This document shows, in pieces, positions 54,450-63,750 of a stretch of 64,000 nucleotides of DNA. Positions within the stretch are counted from its first letter, which is position 1; each line of letters opens with the position of its first letter. The DNA is from Arthrobacter globiformis (GTDB lineage: Bacteria; Actinomycetota; Actinomycetes; Actinomycetales; Micrococcaceae). Under the pieces are notes generated by a model that was not told the origin of the DNA, made no database searches, and worked only from the letters and a program-made list of their open reading frames with translations. Location: NCBI RefSeq assembly GCF_003261175.1, contig NZ_QLNP01000089.1, positions 1 through 64,000 on the forward strand, read 5' to 3'. The position numbers were made by a program, and so were the translations under genes.

Positions 54450-55874
54450 TTAGACGTGTCCCATCGCGTTTCGGTTGGCGTTGCGGATGTAGCAGAACCA
54501 GCAGACGGCCAGCATCAGGACGTATGCTCCGACGAAGCCGTAGAAGGCCGGGGTGTAGGAGCCACTGGCCGTGTTGGAGGCGTTCAGCACCTGCGGGATG
54601 ACGAACCCGCCGTAGGCGCCGATGGCGGAGATCAGGCCGAGTGCGGAGGACGCCAGGCGCTGGGTCTGCACCGAGCTGGCTCCGGAGCGGGCCGCCCGGC
54701 TGGACGTTGCGAAGATCACCGGGATCATGCGGTAGGTCGCGCCGTTTCCAAAGCCGCTGGCGGTGAACAGCATCAGGAACAGGACCAGGAAGAGCCAGAA
54801 GTTCTTCAGCGGCAGCGTCCAGATCATGGTCAGCGTGATGACGGCCATGGCGGCGAAGGCAGTCACTGTCATCCGGGCCCCGCCCATGCGGTCAGCCATA
54901 CGGCCGCCGTAGGGGCGGGCCAGCGAGCCGACCAGCGGGCCGAGGAAGGCCAGGGAAAGGGCCACGGCGCCGACCGAGATGGAGGAGAAGGCCGGGAAGT
55001 AGTCCTTGATGAGCTTGGGGAAGACGCCGGCGAAGCCGATGAAGGAGCCGAACGTTCCGATGTAGAGCAGTGCCATGACCCACAGGTGGGGTTCCTTGAT
55101 CGCTGCCAGGGATCCGGCCACGTCGCCCTTGGCGCTCGTGAGGTTGTTCATGTACTTGTAAGCGCCGAAGGCTGCCAGGAGGATCAGCGGAATCCACATG
55201 AGGCCCGCTACGGGGAGGTTGACGGTGCCGGCGGCCAGCAGGGTGATGGCGATCGGTACAGCAAGCTGTGCCACAGCTGCGCCGAGGTTGCCGCCGGCGG
55301 CGTTCAGGCCCAGGGCCCAGCCCTTTTCGCGGGCCGGGTAGAAGAAGGTGATGTTGGCCATCGAGCTGGCGAAGTTGCCGCCGCCGAAGCCTGCAAGGGC
55401 CGCCACGAACAGCATGACGCCGAACGGTGTTTCCGGATTGGAAACGCACAGTGCAAGCCCGGTGGAGGGGATCAGCAGCAGCAGGGCGGAGACGATGGTC
55501 CAGTTCCGGCCGCCGAAGCGCGGAACCATGAACGTGTAGGGGATCCGGAGCGTGGCGCCTACGAGGCTCGGCATGGAGATCAGCCAGAAGATTTCGGACG
55601 TGCTGAACGTGAATCCTGCGGTGGGGAGCTGGACCACCACGATGGACCACAGCTGCCAGACGACGAAGCCAAGGAACTCGGCGAAGATGGACCAATTAAG
55701 GTTGCGGCGCGCGATCGAGCGGCCCTGGGATTCCCACTGCTGCTTGTTCTCGGCGTCCCAGTTGGCGATCCAGCGTCCGGGACGCACTTCAAGGGCGGGT
55801 GCCTCGGTGGTGGTGGCGGCAGCAAGATCGAGGGAATTGTGGGTTCCGGCGTCTGCGGTGCGGTCAGCAGTCAC
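54450..55874 (-). CDS. narK: Nitrate/nitrite MFS transporter
   Basis: A 474-residue transporter with about 12 hydrophobic segments and NarK/NNP hallmarks: RIPYTFMVPRFGGRNWT, the nitrate-signature glycine-rich AALAGFGGGNFASSMANITFFYP, and a second glycine run (TASGFGNGATYRMIPVIF). A hydrophilic N-terminus (about 65 residues) precedes the first segment. It imports nitrate for the nasC-nasB enzymes encoded next in the operon. GTG 55874 follows AAGGAGG with a 6-nt spacer. Confidence 0.93.
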   Translation of the reverse strand: MTADRTADAGTHNSLDLAAATTTEAPALEVRPGRWIANWDAENKQQWESQGRSIARRNLNWSIFAEFLGFVVWQLWSIVVVQLPTAGFTFSTSEIFWLISMPSLVGATLRIPYTFMVPRFGGRNWTIVSALLLLIPSTGLALCVSNPETPFGVMLFVAALAGFGGGNFASSMANITFFYPAREKGWALGLNAAGGNLGAAVAQLAVPIAITLLAAGTVNLPVAGLMWIPLILLAAFGAYKYMNNLTSAKGDVAGSLAAIKEPHLWVMALLYIGTFGSFIGFAGVFPKLIKDYFPAFSSISVGAVALSLAFLGPLVGSLARPYGGRMADRMGGARMTVTAFAAMAVITLTMIWTLPLKNFWLFLVLFLMLFTASGFGNGATYRMIPVIFATSSRAARSGASSVQTQRLASSALGLISAIGAYGGFVIPQVLNASNTASGSYTPAFYGFVGAYVLMLAVCWFCYIRNANRNAMGHV

Positions 55875-55921
55875 GGTATACCTCCTTGGGGAATGTTGTC
55901 CTTCCAAGTTAGGGAAGGCGC

Positions 55922-55959
55922 GTTTCGCAGACGGTCGCCGTTTGTTAACGTGCTGTGAC
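55922..55959 (-). promoter_or_regulatory. GlnR-like box upstream of narK
   Basis: On the minus strand GTCAC (55959-55955), TTAAC (55948-55944), CGACC (55937-55933) and GAAAC (55926-55922) are spaced at 11 bp; the outer two are exact GTNAC and GAAAC half-sites. It lies 48-85 bp upstream of narK. Weaker than the nirB array. Confidence 0.42.
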
Positions 55960-56154
55960 ATTTGCCTATCAGGCCGCTTCGGGCGGCGTTAGGCTTGCAG
56001 GACGACCTCATGTTGAGACAACTCAGGAAGTCCGTATATTGGACCGCTTGTCCGTCGCGTGGACAGCGGGAACTAAGATTGAACTCTGTTTTATCCCTAT
56101 GTTTGGAGGGGCTTCCGAGTGAGGTCCGTCCAGTTCTCATGAAAGCGTCCCCAC

Positions 56155-57567
56155 ATGTCATCGCCTGCAACGTCAACGGAACATGGCACCGCCAAACCGG
56201 TGAACTCCAAGGGCAAAGTGATCTTTGCCAGCCTCATCGGAACGACGATCGAGTTCTATGACTTCTACATCTACGCAACCGCGTCGGTGCTGGTCTTCCC
56301 CAAGCTGTTCTTCCCCCAGGCCACGGAGATCAACGCCCTCCTGAGCTCTTTCGCAATTTTCGGCGTCGCGTTCGTCGCGCGGCCCATCGGCTCGGTCCTG
56401 TTCGGGCACTTCGGCGACAAGTTCGGCCGTAAGGGCACCCTGGTGGCCTCCCTCCTCACCATGGGACTGGCCACGTTCTTCATCGGGCTGCTGCCGACCG
56501 CATCCGTGGCCGGCTGGACCGTCCTCGCGCCGCTGATGCTGGTGCTGCTGCGCTTTGCCCAGGGGCTTGCGCTCGGCGGAGAGTGGTCCGGCGCAGCACT
56601 GCTGGCCACGGAGAACGCCCCCGAAGGCAAGCGTGCCATCTACGGCACGTTCCCGCAGCTCGGTGCCCCCATCGGCTTCATCCTGGCCAACCTGCTCTTC
56701 ATCTGGTTCAACGCCGCCCTCAGCCCCGAGGAATTTATGGCCTGGGGCTGGCGGGTTCCGTTCCTGCTCAGCGCCGTCCTGGTGATCGTGGGCCTGTATG
56801 TGCGCCTCAAGCTCGTGGAAAGTGTCTCGTTCCAGAAGGTCCTGAAAGAAGACAAGGTGGCAAAGGTTCCGTTCGCAGCAACCTTCAAGCACCACTGGCG
56901 CCCGGTGCTGGCCGGTACCTTCATCATGCTGGCCACCTACGTGCTGTTCTACATCATGACCTCCTTCACCCTGACCTACGGCACCAAGCCCGCCTCCGTT
57001 GAGGCCGCGCAGGCCGCCGCGGAGAAGGCCGGCAAGCCGATGTCCGCTGCCGAAATCGCCAGCTTCGTTCCCGGTCTGGGTGTTCCCCGCGGTGAATTCC
57101 TCTGGATGCTGATCCTCGGCGTCGTCTTCTTCGGCATCTTCACCCTCGTGTCCGGCCCGCTGGCCGAGAAGTGGGGCCGCCGCAAGTTCCTCATGGGCGT
57201 CACGGCAGGCATCTTTGTGTTCGGCGCACTCTGGTTCACGATGTTCGGCCCCGGCCCGGGAGCGGCAATCGTCGGGCTCATCGTCGGCTTCACGCTGATG
57301 GGCCTCACCTTCGGCCCGATGGCCGCCATCCTGCCCGAGCTGTTCCCGGCGAACGTGCGGTACACCGGCTCGGCCGTGGCGTACAACCTCTCGAGCGTCA
57401 TCGGCGCCGCCCCGGCATCGTTCATTGCGATTGCCCTGTGGCAGGCGACCGGCGGCAGCACCTGGCTCGTCGGTGTCTACATGGCGGCCTCTGCGGTGTT
57501 GACCTTCATCGCGCTGTGGATCACCCGCGAAACCAAGAACACGGACTACGAGAACAACGTGGCCTGA
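56155..57567 (+). CDS. MFS transporter, MHS family
   Basis: A 470-residue polytopic protein with the MHS signature TTIEFYDFYIYATASVLVFP, RPIGSVLFGHFGDKFGRKGT, ALGGEWSGAALLATENAPEG and KWGRRKFLMG. About 12 hydrophobic segments, with a loop of about 40 residues (GTKPASVEAAQAAAEKAGKP) between two mid-protein segments. The substrate (organic acid or osmolyte) is not evident. ATG 56155 has only a weak GAAAG before it. It is divergent from narK and shares a 280-bp upstream region with it. Confidence 0.87.
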   Translation: MSSPATSTEHGTAKPVNSKGKVIFASLIGTTIEFYDFYIYATASVLVFPKLFFPQATEINALLSSFAIFGVAFVARPIGSVLFGHFGDKFGRKGTLVASLLTMGLATFFIGLLPTASVAGWTVLAPLMLVLLRFAQGLALGGEWSGAALLATENAPEGKRAIYGTFPQLGAPIGFILANLLFIWFNAALSPEEFMAWGWRVPFLLSAVLVIVGLYVRLKLVESVSFQKVLKEDKVAKVPFAATFKHHWRPVLAGTFIMLATYVLFYIMTSFTLTYGTKPASVEAAQAAAEKAGKPMSAAEIASFVPGLGVPRGEFLWMLILGVVFFGIFTLVSGPLAEKWGRRKFLMGVTAGIFVFGALWFTMFGPGPGAAIVGLIVGFTLMGLTFGPMAAILPELFPANVRYTGSAVAYNLSSVIGAAPASFIAIALWQATGGSTWLVGVYMAASAVLTFIALWITRETKNTDYENNVA

Positions 57568-57590
57568 TTTCCAGCTTTCGATGCATCAAC

Positions 57591-57625
57591 GAAAATGCCC
57601 GGTGTGGATCACACCGGGCATTTTC
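57591..57625. terminator. Bidirectional intrinsic terminator
   Basis: A 16-bp perfect stem (57591-57606 with 57610-57625) has a 3-nt loop and A/T runs at both outer ends (GAAAA and TTTTC). It lies between convergent MFS and acyl-CoA carboxylase genes and serves both. Confidence 0.9.
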
Positions 57626-57640
57626 ATGTGCTGGAGAGCT

Positions 57641-59449
57641 CTAGTCTTCGATCGTCGCGATTACGGCGCCTGCTGCCACCGTCTGGCCGGCCGCGGCGGA
57701 CAGGCCGGTGATGGTGCCGGCGCGGTGTGCCGTCAGCGGCTGCTCCATCTTCATCGCCTCAAGTACGACGACGAGATCACCTTCGGCGACGACGTCGCCG
57801 TCGGCCACGGCTACCTTGACGATCGTTCCCTGCATGGGGGACGTCAGGGCGTTGCCGCCCGCGGCGGCGGTGGCGCCGCCGGTGCGGCTGCGCTTCTTGG
57901 ACTTGGCCGGCTTCGCGCCGGCTGCTGACCCGGTGAAGCCGAGGCTGGCGGGCAGTGCCACCTCGAGGCGCTTGCCGCCCACTTCCACCACCACGGTGCG
58001 GCGCTCAGCGGCGTCCTCACCCTCCGGCGCGGCGCCGTTGGGCGTCCAGGCGGGCAGGTCATTGACGAATTCGGTTTCGATCCAGCGGGTGTGGACGCTG
58101 AACGGACCCTCGGCCGGCGCGAACGCCGGGTTGCTGACCACGGCCAGGTCGAAGGGGATGACGGTCGGAATGCCTTCCACCACCATCTCCTCGAGGGCGC
58201 GGCGTGACCGCTGCAGGGCCTGGGAACGGTTCGCTCCGGTGACGATCAGCTTGGACAGCATGGAGTCGAAGTTGCCGCTGATGACGTCGCCCTCTTCGAT
58301 GCCGGAGTCAATGCGGATGCCGGGGCCGGTGGGGTTCTTCAGGGTGCTTACAGTGCCCGGTGCGGGCATGAAGTTGCGGCCCGGATCCTCGCCGGTGATG
58401 CGGAACTCGATGGAGTGGCCTCGGACCTCGGGGTCGCCGTAGCCCAGTTCGTCGCCGCAGGCCAGGCGGAACTGCTCCCGGACCAGGTCGATGCCGGTGA
58501 CTTCCTCGGAGACGCAGTGCTCCACCTGCAGACGGGTGTTGACCTCGAGGAAGGAGATGGTGCCGTCCTGGCCGACGAGGAACTCGCAGGTTCCGGCGCC
58601 GAGGTAGCCGGCTTCCTTCAGGATGGCCTTGGACGAGTCGTAGAGGCGCTGGTTCTGTTCCGCCGTCAGGAAGGGGGCCGGGGCTTCCTCCACGAGCTTC
58701 TGGTTGCGGCGCTGAAGTGAGCAGTCGCGGGTGGAGACCACCACCACGTTGCCATGGGCGTCGGCGAGGCACTGCGTTTCAACGTGGCGCGGTGCGTCGA
58801 GGAACCGCTCAATGAAGCACTCACCGCGGCCGAAGGCGGCCGTGGCCTCGCGGACGGCGGAATCGAAGAGCTCGGGGATTTCCTCGCGGGTGCGGGCCAC
58901 CTTGATGCCGCGCCCGCCGCCGCCGAAGGCGGCCTTGATGGCTACGGGCAGGCCGAACTTGTCCGCGAATTCCAGGATTTCGTCGGCGGACTCAACGGGG
59001 TCGGCGGTGCCGGGGACCTGCGGGGCGCCCACCTTCTCGGCGATGTGGCGGGCCTGGACCTTGTCGCCCAGGGCGGAAATGGCTTCGGGTGACGGGCCGA
59101 TCCAGGTGATGCCGGCGTCGATGACCTTGGCCGCGAACTGGGCGTTCTCGGACAGGAAGCCGTAGCCGGGGTGGATGGCGTCCGCGCCGGACTGGCGGGC
59201 GATCTCAATCAGCTTGTCCATCACGAGGTAGGACTCGGCTGCGGTGTTGCCGCCCAGGGCATATGCTTCGTCGGCGAGCCGGACGTGGAGGGCGTCCCGG
59301 TCCGGATCGGCGTAGACGGCGACGGAGGCGATGCCTTCGTCCCGGGCTGCGCGGATGACGCGGACGGCGATTTCACCGCGGTTCGCGATCAGAACCTTGG
59401 TGAGTTTCGAATGCACTGGACCTGCGGACTGCTCCGGCTTTACTGACAA
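57641..59449 (-). CDS. accA3: Biotin-dependent acetyl/propionyl-CoA carboxylase, alpha (biotin carboxylase + BCCP) subunit
   Basis: A 602-residue AccA3-type protein. Residues about 15-460 are biotin carboxylase ([19 protein letters not shown], the ATP loop [34 protein letters not shown]). After a Lys/Ala-rich linker (about 505-530), a C-terminal biotinyl domain carries the biotin lysine in [10 protein letters not shown]. It carboxylates biotin for acyl-CoA carboxylases feeding fatty-acid and mycolate-like synthesis. The TTG start at 59449 follows AAGGAG; no ATG or GTG is nearer the fold except a GTG about 35 bases in. It is downstream of maf. Confidence 0.93.
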   Translation of the reverse strand: MSVKPEQSAGPVHSKLTKVLIANRGEIAVRVIRAARDEGIASVAVYADPDRDALHVRLADEAYALGGNTAAESYLVMDKLIEIARQSGADAIHPGYGFLSENAQFAAKVIDAGITWIGPSPEAISALGDKVQARHIAEKVGAPQVPGTADPVESADEILEFADKFGLPVAIKAAFGGGGRGIKVARTREEIPELFDSAVREATAAFGRGECFIERFLDAPRHVETQCLADAHGNVVVVSTRDCSLQRRNQKLVEEAPAPFLTAEQNQRLYDSSKAILKEAGYLGAGTCEFLVGQDGTISFLEVNTRLQVEHCVSEEVTGIDLVREQFRLACGDELGYGDPEVRGHSIEFRITGEDPGRNFMPAPGTVSTLKNPTGPGIRIDSGIEEGDVISGNFDSMLSKLIVTGANRSQALQRSRRALEEMVVEGIPTVIPFDLAVVSNPAFAPAEGPFSVHTRWIETEFVNDLPAWTPNGAAPEGEDAAERRTVVVEVGGKRLEVALPASLGFTGSAAGAKPAKSKKRSRTGGATAAAGGNALTSPMQGTIVKVAVADGDVVAEGDLVVVLEAMKMEQPLTAHRAGTITGLSAAAGQTVAAGAVIATIED

Positions 59450-59491
59450 GGCGTCTCCTTCTTTCCTTCAGGGAGCCTAGCCTGATTTTGA

Positions 59492-59520
59492 GGATTCCGC
59501 CGATATTACTGGCGGAATCC
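59492..59520. repeat. 10-bp inverted repeat between maf and accA3
   Basis: GGATTCCGCC (59492-59501) and GGCGGAATCC (59511-59520) surround a 9-nt loop. It is downstream of maf and 43 bp upstream of the accA3 start, so it may end maf transcription or act as an operator for accA3. Confidence 0.45.
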
Positions 59521-59551
59521 GCGGGTAAGAGGCCCGGCCTTTGTAGGGAAG

Positions 59552-60211
59552 CTACAACTCTCCGGAAATTGCCGAGCCCGGCAGGTCCTGCCAGAGCTCG
59601 GTGATGCTGACGTTCGCCTGGGCCAGCAGGGAGCGCAGGGTGGATACCGACAATCCGACGACGGCGTGCGGGTCGCCGTCGACTTTCCGAATGAAGGCGC
59701 CGCCCAAGCCGTCGATGGTGAAGGAGCCGGCGCAGTGCAGTGGCTCGCCGGTGGCGATGTAGGCGTCGATCTCAGCGGGCTCCATCTCCATGAAGTGCAC
59801 TTCGGCGGAGGCGACGCTGCCCAGCGTGGCGCCGGAGCCGCCGTCGTCGTCCGTGTCGCGGCAGTCCACCAGCCAGTGGCCGGTGTGCAGGACCCCGCTG
59901 CTGCCGCTCATCCGCAGCATCCGCTGCCGGGCAACGTCCACGGTGTACGGCTTGCCGTGGGACTCGCCGTCGAACTCGAATACGGAATCGCAGCCGAGCA
60001 CCAGGGCACCCTCGGCTTCCGGCAGCGAGGCGACGGCCTCGGCCTTGGCGCGGGCCAGGAGCAGGGCGGTGTCGTGCGGATCGGTGACGCCGTAGCGTTC
60101 CTGCACGGCGTCCTCGTCGACGTCGGACACGAGGACCTCGTGTTCGATGCCGGCCTCCGCCAGGAGCTTGGTGCGGGCGGGGGACTGGGAGGCAAGGATG
60201 AGGCGGGTCAC
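59552..60211 (-). CDS. maf: Maf-family nucleotide pyrophosphatase
   Basis: A 219-residue Maf/Ham1-fold house-cleaning pyrophosphatase acting on non-canonical or modified nucleotides. Motifs are LILASQSPARTKLLAEAGI (nucleotide site), VLVSDVDEDAV, LGCDSVFEFDGE and the later ATGEPLHCAGSFTIDGLGG. The GTG start lies 6 nt after a TAGGCT box. It sits between accA3 and an MMPL exporter, a common actinobacterial neighbourhood for maf with carboxylase genes. Confidence 0.92.
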   Translation of the reverse strand: MTRLILASQSPARTKLLAEAGIEHEVLVSDVDEDAVQERYGVTDPHDTALLLARAKAEAVASLPEAEGALVLGCDSVFEFDGESHGKPYTVDVARQRMLRMSGSSGVLHTGHWLVDCRDTDDDGGSGATLGSVASAEVHFMEMEPAEIDAYIATGEPLHCAGSFTIDGLGGAFIRKVDGDPHAVVGLSVSTLRSLLAQANVSITELWQDLPGSAISGEL

Positions 60212-60217
60212 CGCTCC

Positions 60218-60223
60218 AGCCTA
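60218..60223 (-). promoter_or_regulatory. Probable -10 box of leaderless maf transcript
   Basis: On the minus strand TAGGCT lies exactly 6 nt before the GTG at 60211, ending next to the upstream exporter's stop codon. Identical to the tatD box. Confidence 0.55.
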
Positions 60224-60225
60224 AT

Positions 60226-62772
60226 TCATCGGGCTCCGACCTCCGCGGGTTCGGCGTCGGGCGCTGCCGCCGTTACAGCTGGTGCGTGCCGGCCGAGTTT
60301 CGCCCCTTCCACGTCCACGTCCGGCAGGATACGGTCCAGCCAGCGCGGCAGCCACCAAACTTTCTCGCCGAGGAGGTACATGACGGCCGGAACGATCGTC
60401 ATCCGCACCACGAAGGCGTCAACCAGCACGCCGAAAGCCATCGCGAAACCGAGCGGGCGGACCATGTTCAGGTGCGAGAAGATGAAGCCCGCGAAGACGC
60501 TGACCATGATGATGGCGGCGGCGGTAACCACCGCGGAAGCGTGGCTAAAGCCGGAGCGGACGGCGTGCTTCGCGGACTCGCCGTGCATGAAGGACTCACG
60601 CATGCCCGAGGCGATGAACACCTGGTAGTCCATGGCCAGCCCGAACAGTACGCCGATCAGGATGATCGGCAGGAAGCTGAGCACGGCGCCGGGGTTGTCG
60701 ACGCCGAACACCGCACCCAGCCAGCCCCACTGGTACACCGCCACCACGGCGCCGAACGCGGCCGCAAGGGAAAGCAGGAAGCCGCCCGTCGCCAGCAGCG
60801 GCACCACGATAGAGCGGAACACCAGCAGCAGCAGGATCAGCGAGAGGCCCACCACGATTGCCAGATACGACGGCAGGGCGTCGCCCAGCTTCGTGGAAAC
60901 GTCAATGTTCCCCGCCGTCTGGCCCGTGAGTCCAATGCTGACTCCGGTGGAGTCCTCGACGTCGGCCTTCTCGGCGCGAATGTCGGACACCACGTTCACG
61001 GTGCTTGCGCTCGCCGGTCCTTCCTTCGGAACGACCTGGAACACCGCCGTCCCGCGGTCCTCACTCAGTGCCACAGGAATGACTGCGGTCACGTTCTCCG
61101 TCTTGCGCAGGATGTCCGCGACGTCCAGCTGTTTGGCCGTTGCTTCGGTTTCGCTCAGGCCGTCCGGGAAATCACCCACCACGATGATCGGTCCCGTCAT
61201 GCCTTCGCCGAAGCTGCGCTTGGTGGCGTCATACGCCTTGAACGCCTGGGAATCGGCCGGTTCCGAGCCGCCGTCGGGCAGGGCGAGCCGCAGCTGGGCG
61301 GCGGGCAGCGCCACAACGCCCAGCGCCAGGACCCCGGCCAGCAGGGCCAGAACCGGGTGCCTGGTGACAAATCCGCCCCAGCCGTGGCTGCTGCGGTGTT
61401 CGTCCTTGGCACGGTCCTCAGCCTCCCGGTTGGGGTCGGCGTTGTGCCTCTCCGCCTTGGCCCAGGCACGCTTTGAAATTAGCTTCCGGCCCATGAAGGA
61501 GAGGACGGCCGGCGTCAGGGTCAGGGCAACCAGGACGGCAACCGCGACGGTTCCGGCCGCGGACAGGCCCATGACTCCCAGGAATGGAAGGCCCGGGACA
61601 ACCAGTGCCGCGAGGGCGATGATGACCGTCAGGCCGGCAAAGAGCACGGCATTGCCCGAGGTTCCGGTGGCACGGGCCACCGACTCTTCCGCGTCCATGC
61701 CTGCCAGCAGCTGCCCGCGGTGGCGGTTGACGATGAACAGCGAGTAGTCAATGCCGACGGCGAGGCCCAGCATGAGCGCGAGCATCGGGGAAATGGAACT
61801 CATGTCAATGAGGCCGCTCAGTGCCATGGTGGCACCAACGCCCACCGCCACGCCGATCACGGCCATCAGCAGCGGCAGCCCGGCGGCCACCAGCGTGCCG
61901 AGCATGATGATCAGGACCAGTGCCGCCACGCCGATGCCGATGATCTCAGCCGCGCCGAAGATCTCGGAGACGTCCTCGCTGATTTCCTTGCTGGGCAGCG
62001 CGGTGACGCCGGCCGAGGAGACCTCCTGCACGATGTCCTGGACTTCCTGGCGCACTGCGGGGTCCAGGCCGTTGATGGAGGTCTTGAACTGGACCTGCGC
62101 AATGGCCGCCTTGCCGTCCTCCGAGACGAAACGCAATCCCTGCGAAGCGTCGACTTGGCGCTTGGCCAGCTCCAGCCTGGCCGCGCCGGCCTGCGCTTCC
62201 TTTGTGCCGGCGTCGAGCTTTTTTTGGCCGGCGGCCAGGGCGGCCTTCTGCAGGCCCAGCTGGGCCTCAATGGCCGACGCCGGGAATCCGGCAGCGGTCA
62301 TTTGCGCCTCGGCCGCGGCCAGCTGTTCCTGCCCCGCGGCCAGTTCGGCCGCGGCCTTGTCCAGTGCGGCCTTGCCCGCGGTTGCCTTGGCCTCGCCGGC
62401 GGCGAGATCCGCGGCGGCCTTGTCCAGCTGGGCCTGCGTGGCGAACGGGTCGACGGTTCCGCGGACGTCCGGGAGGGCCTCGAGCTTGGTCAGGGCAGCG
62501 GACACCGCGTCCTTGCCCGCCTGGCTGAACTGGGCGTCATTGGCCTGGAAGACAACCCCGGCCGAGCCGCCGGATGACGCCGGCAGCTCCTTTTGGAGCT
62601 TGTCGGCCATCTGCTGGGTTTCCGTGCCCGGAATCTGGAAGTTGTTGGACAGCGCGCCGGAAAAGGCTGCCGCTGCGCCGCCAACTGCCAGCAGGATCGC
62701 CAGCCAGAGCGAGACGACGAGCCATCGGTGACGGTAGGAGAACTTGCCGAGGCGGTACAGGAGAAGTGCCAT
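60226..62772 (-). CDS. MMPL-family (RND-type) exporter
   Basis: An 848-residue membrane protein with the duplicated MMPL layout. The first segment (residues about 14-36) is followed by a large extracytoplasmic domain that includes a long Ala/Glu/Lys coiled-coil (about residues 85-190). Five segments follow with LGLAVGIDYSLFIVNRHRGQ, then a second external domain and five more segments with VLFGLAMDYQVFIASGMRES. The paired Asp in GIDYS/AMDYQ are the proton-relay positions. Such proteins export lipids, siderophores or drugs; cargo is unknown. ATG 62772 lies 1 nt after the TetR stop, so the two are co-translated. Confidence 0.9.
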   Translation of the reverse strand: MALLLYRLGKFSYRHRWLVVSLWLAILLAVGGAAAAFSGALSNNFQIPGTETQQMADKLQKELPASSGGSAGVVFQANDAQFSQAGKDAVSAALTKLEALPDVRGTVDPFATQAQLDKAAADLAAGEAKATAGKAALDKAAAELAAGQEQLAAAEAQMTAAGFPASAIEAQLGLQKAALAAGQKKLDAGTKEAQAGAARLELAKRQVDASQGLRFVSEDGKAAIAQVQFKTSINGLDPAVRQEVQDIVQEVSSAGVTALPSKEISEDVSEIFGAAEIIGIGVAALVLIIMLGTLVAAGLPLLMAVIGVAVGVGATMALSGLIDMSSISPMLALMLGLAVGIDYSLFIVNRHRGQLLAGMDAEESVARATGTSGNAVLFAGLTVIIALAALVVPGLPFLGVMGLSAAGTVAVAVLVALTLTPAVLSFMGRKLISKRAWAKAERHNADPNREAEDRAKDEHRSSHGWGGFVTRHPVLALLAGVLALGVVALPAAQLRLALPDGGSEPADSQAFKAYDATKRSFGEGMTGPIIVVGDFPDGLSETEATAKQLDVADILRKTENVTAVIPVALSEDRGTAVFQVVPKEGPASASTVNVVSDIRAEKADVEDSTGVSIGLTGQTAGNIDVSTKLGDALPSYLAIVVGLSLILLLLVFRSIVVPLLATGGFLLSLAAAFGAVVAVYQWGWLGAVFGVDNPGAVLSFLPIILIGVLFGLAMDYQVFIASGMRESFMHGESAKHAVRSGFSHASAVVTAAAIIMVSVFAGFIFSHLNMVRPLGFAMAFGVLVDAFVVRMTIVPAVMYLLGEKVWWLPRWLDRILPDVDVEGAKLGRHAPAVTAAAPDAEPAEVGAR

Positions 62773-62773
62773 G

Positions 62774-63565
62774 TCAGGACCGTTCTGCGTTTTGGGTGGA
62801 AGGTTGGGCGGAAGACTCATTCGACGGGGGATCCGATGCCGGCCCGGCGAAACCGGATCCGAGGAGCCCCATCGAATCGATGAGCAGTTGGCGAAGGATC
62901 GCCAGCGACTTGGGGGAGAGGTCGGGGCCGCAGCGGCGGAACCACACGTCCATGGCAGCCTTGCCGCAGGAGACCACCGAACCTGCGAGGGCCCGGACGT
63001 AGAGCTCGTCGTGTTCAATCCCGGTGCCCTGTTCAGGCCGGGTGCCCTGCGGGGAACGCTCGCGGGCCGCAGCAACAATCTGCTCGGTGCAGTGGTCCCA
63101 GGCCTCAAGCTCGGAGCGCGCCATGAGCGGATTGCCCTGGGTCAGGCCGAACAGCTCGGCCAGCGGCGCCACCGTCATGGGATCCGCCAGTGCCACCAAA
63201 GCGGCGCGGGCGGATTCGAGGATGGGTTCATCAGCGGGACGTCGGCGGAACTGCTCGAGTGCGCTGTCCAGGAAACCGTGGGTCACCGACGCGATCGCGG
63301 CTTCGGTGCTGCTGAAGTAGTTGAAGAAGGTCCGGCGTGAGATGCCCGCCGCCTCTGCAATGTCCTCGACCGTGAAGTTGCCGGGGCCGTGCCGCCGCAG
63401 AAGGGCAAGCGTGGAACCGGTAATGGCCTGCCGGGTGGCAGCCTTGTTCAACTCGCGCCGGGAAACGGACCCGCCGACGCCAGTCGGTACAGACGTCGGC
63501 ACAGAAGTCGGCGCAGAATCGGGCGACGACGACGGCGGGGTAGAGACTGAACCGGAAGTGGACAC
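62774..63565 (-). CDS. TetR-family transcriptional regulator, likely local repressor of the MMPL exporter
   Basis: A 263-residue TetR regulator with an unusual Ser/Pro/Thr-rich N-terminus of about 35 residues before the helix-turn-helix (about residues 45-85: TRQAITGSTLALLRRHG, FTVEDIAEAAGISRRTFFNYFSS). The rest is the ligand-binding domain and a Ser/Pro-rich tail. GTG 63565 follows a TAGTGT box by 6 nt. Its stop is 1 nt from the exporter ATG, and a palindrome overlaps its own promoter, so autoregulated control of the two-gene unit is likely. Confidence 0.87.
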   Translation of the reverse strand: MSTSGSVSTPPSSSPDSAPTSVPTSVPTGVGGSVSRRELNKAATRQAITGSTLALLRRHGPGNFTVEDIAEAAGISRRTFFNYFSSTEAAIASVTHGFLDSALEQFRRRPADEPILESARAALVALADPMTVAPLAELFGLTQGNPLMARSELEAWDHCTEQIVAAARERSPQGTRPEQGTGIEHDELYVRALAGSVVSCGKAAMDVWFRRCGPDLSPKSLAILRQLLIDSMGLLGSGFAGPASDPPSNESSAQPSTQNAERS

Positions 63566-63571
63566 CCAGTT

Positions 63572-63577
63572 ACACTA
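63572..63577 (-). promoter_or_regulatory. -10 box of the TetR-MMPL operon
   Basis: On the minus strand TAGTGT lies 6 nt before the GTG at 63565, predicting a leaderless mRNA. Confidence 0.5.
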
Positions 63578-63578
63578 T

Positions 63579-63592
63579 GTGCAAGTTTGCAC
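63579..63592. promoter_or_regulatory. Candidate TetR operator
   Basis: GTGCAA-GT-TTGCAC is a perfect 6-bp inverted repeat with a 2-nt spacer, directly upstream of the -10 box, where a bound repressor would block RNA polymerase. TetR proteins typically bind such dyads. Confidence 0.5.
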
Positions 63593-63750
63593 TCTGGGCA
63601 ACCGAGTGTGGTGATTCGCGGCTTCCGCGGTGAAATTCACAGCCTCCTCACAGCCGGGCAAAAGCCGTTCTTGAGGAGGAGGGTGCATCCTGATGTCGTA
63701 GGCGGCACGGCGGCAATGGTGCCTCAAGGCCGGCGGAGCGAGGAGCGAAC

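Noticed and set aside
60226-63108. N-terminal extension of the MMPL exporter back to 63108
   Set aside because: It reads through the TetR gene in another frame and gives an Arg/Pro/Ser-rich non-membrane sequence. The MMPL-typical start MALLLYRLGKFSYRHR at 62772 follows the TetR stop.
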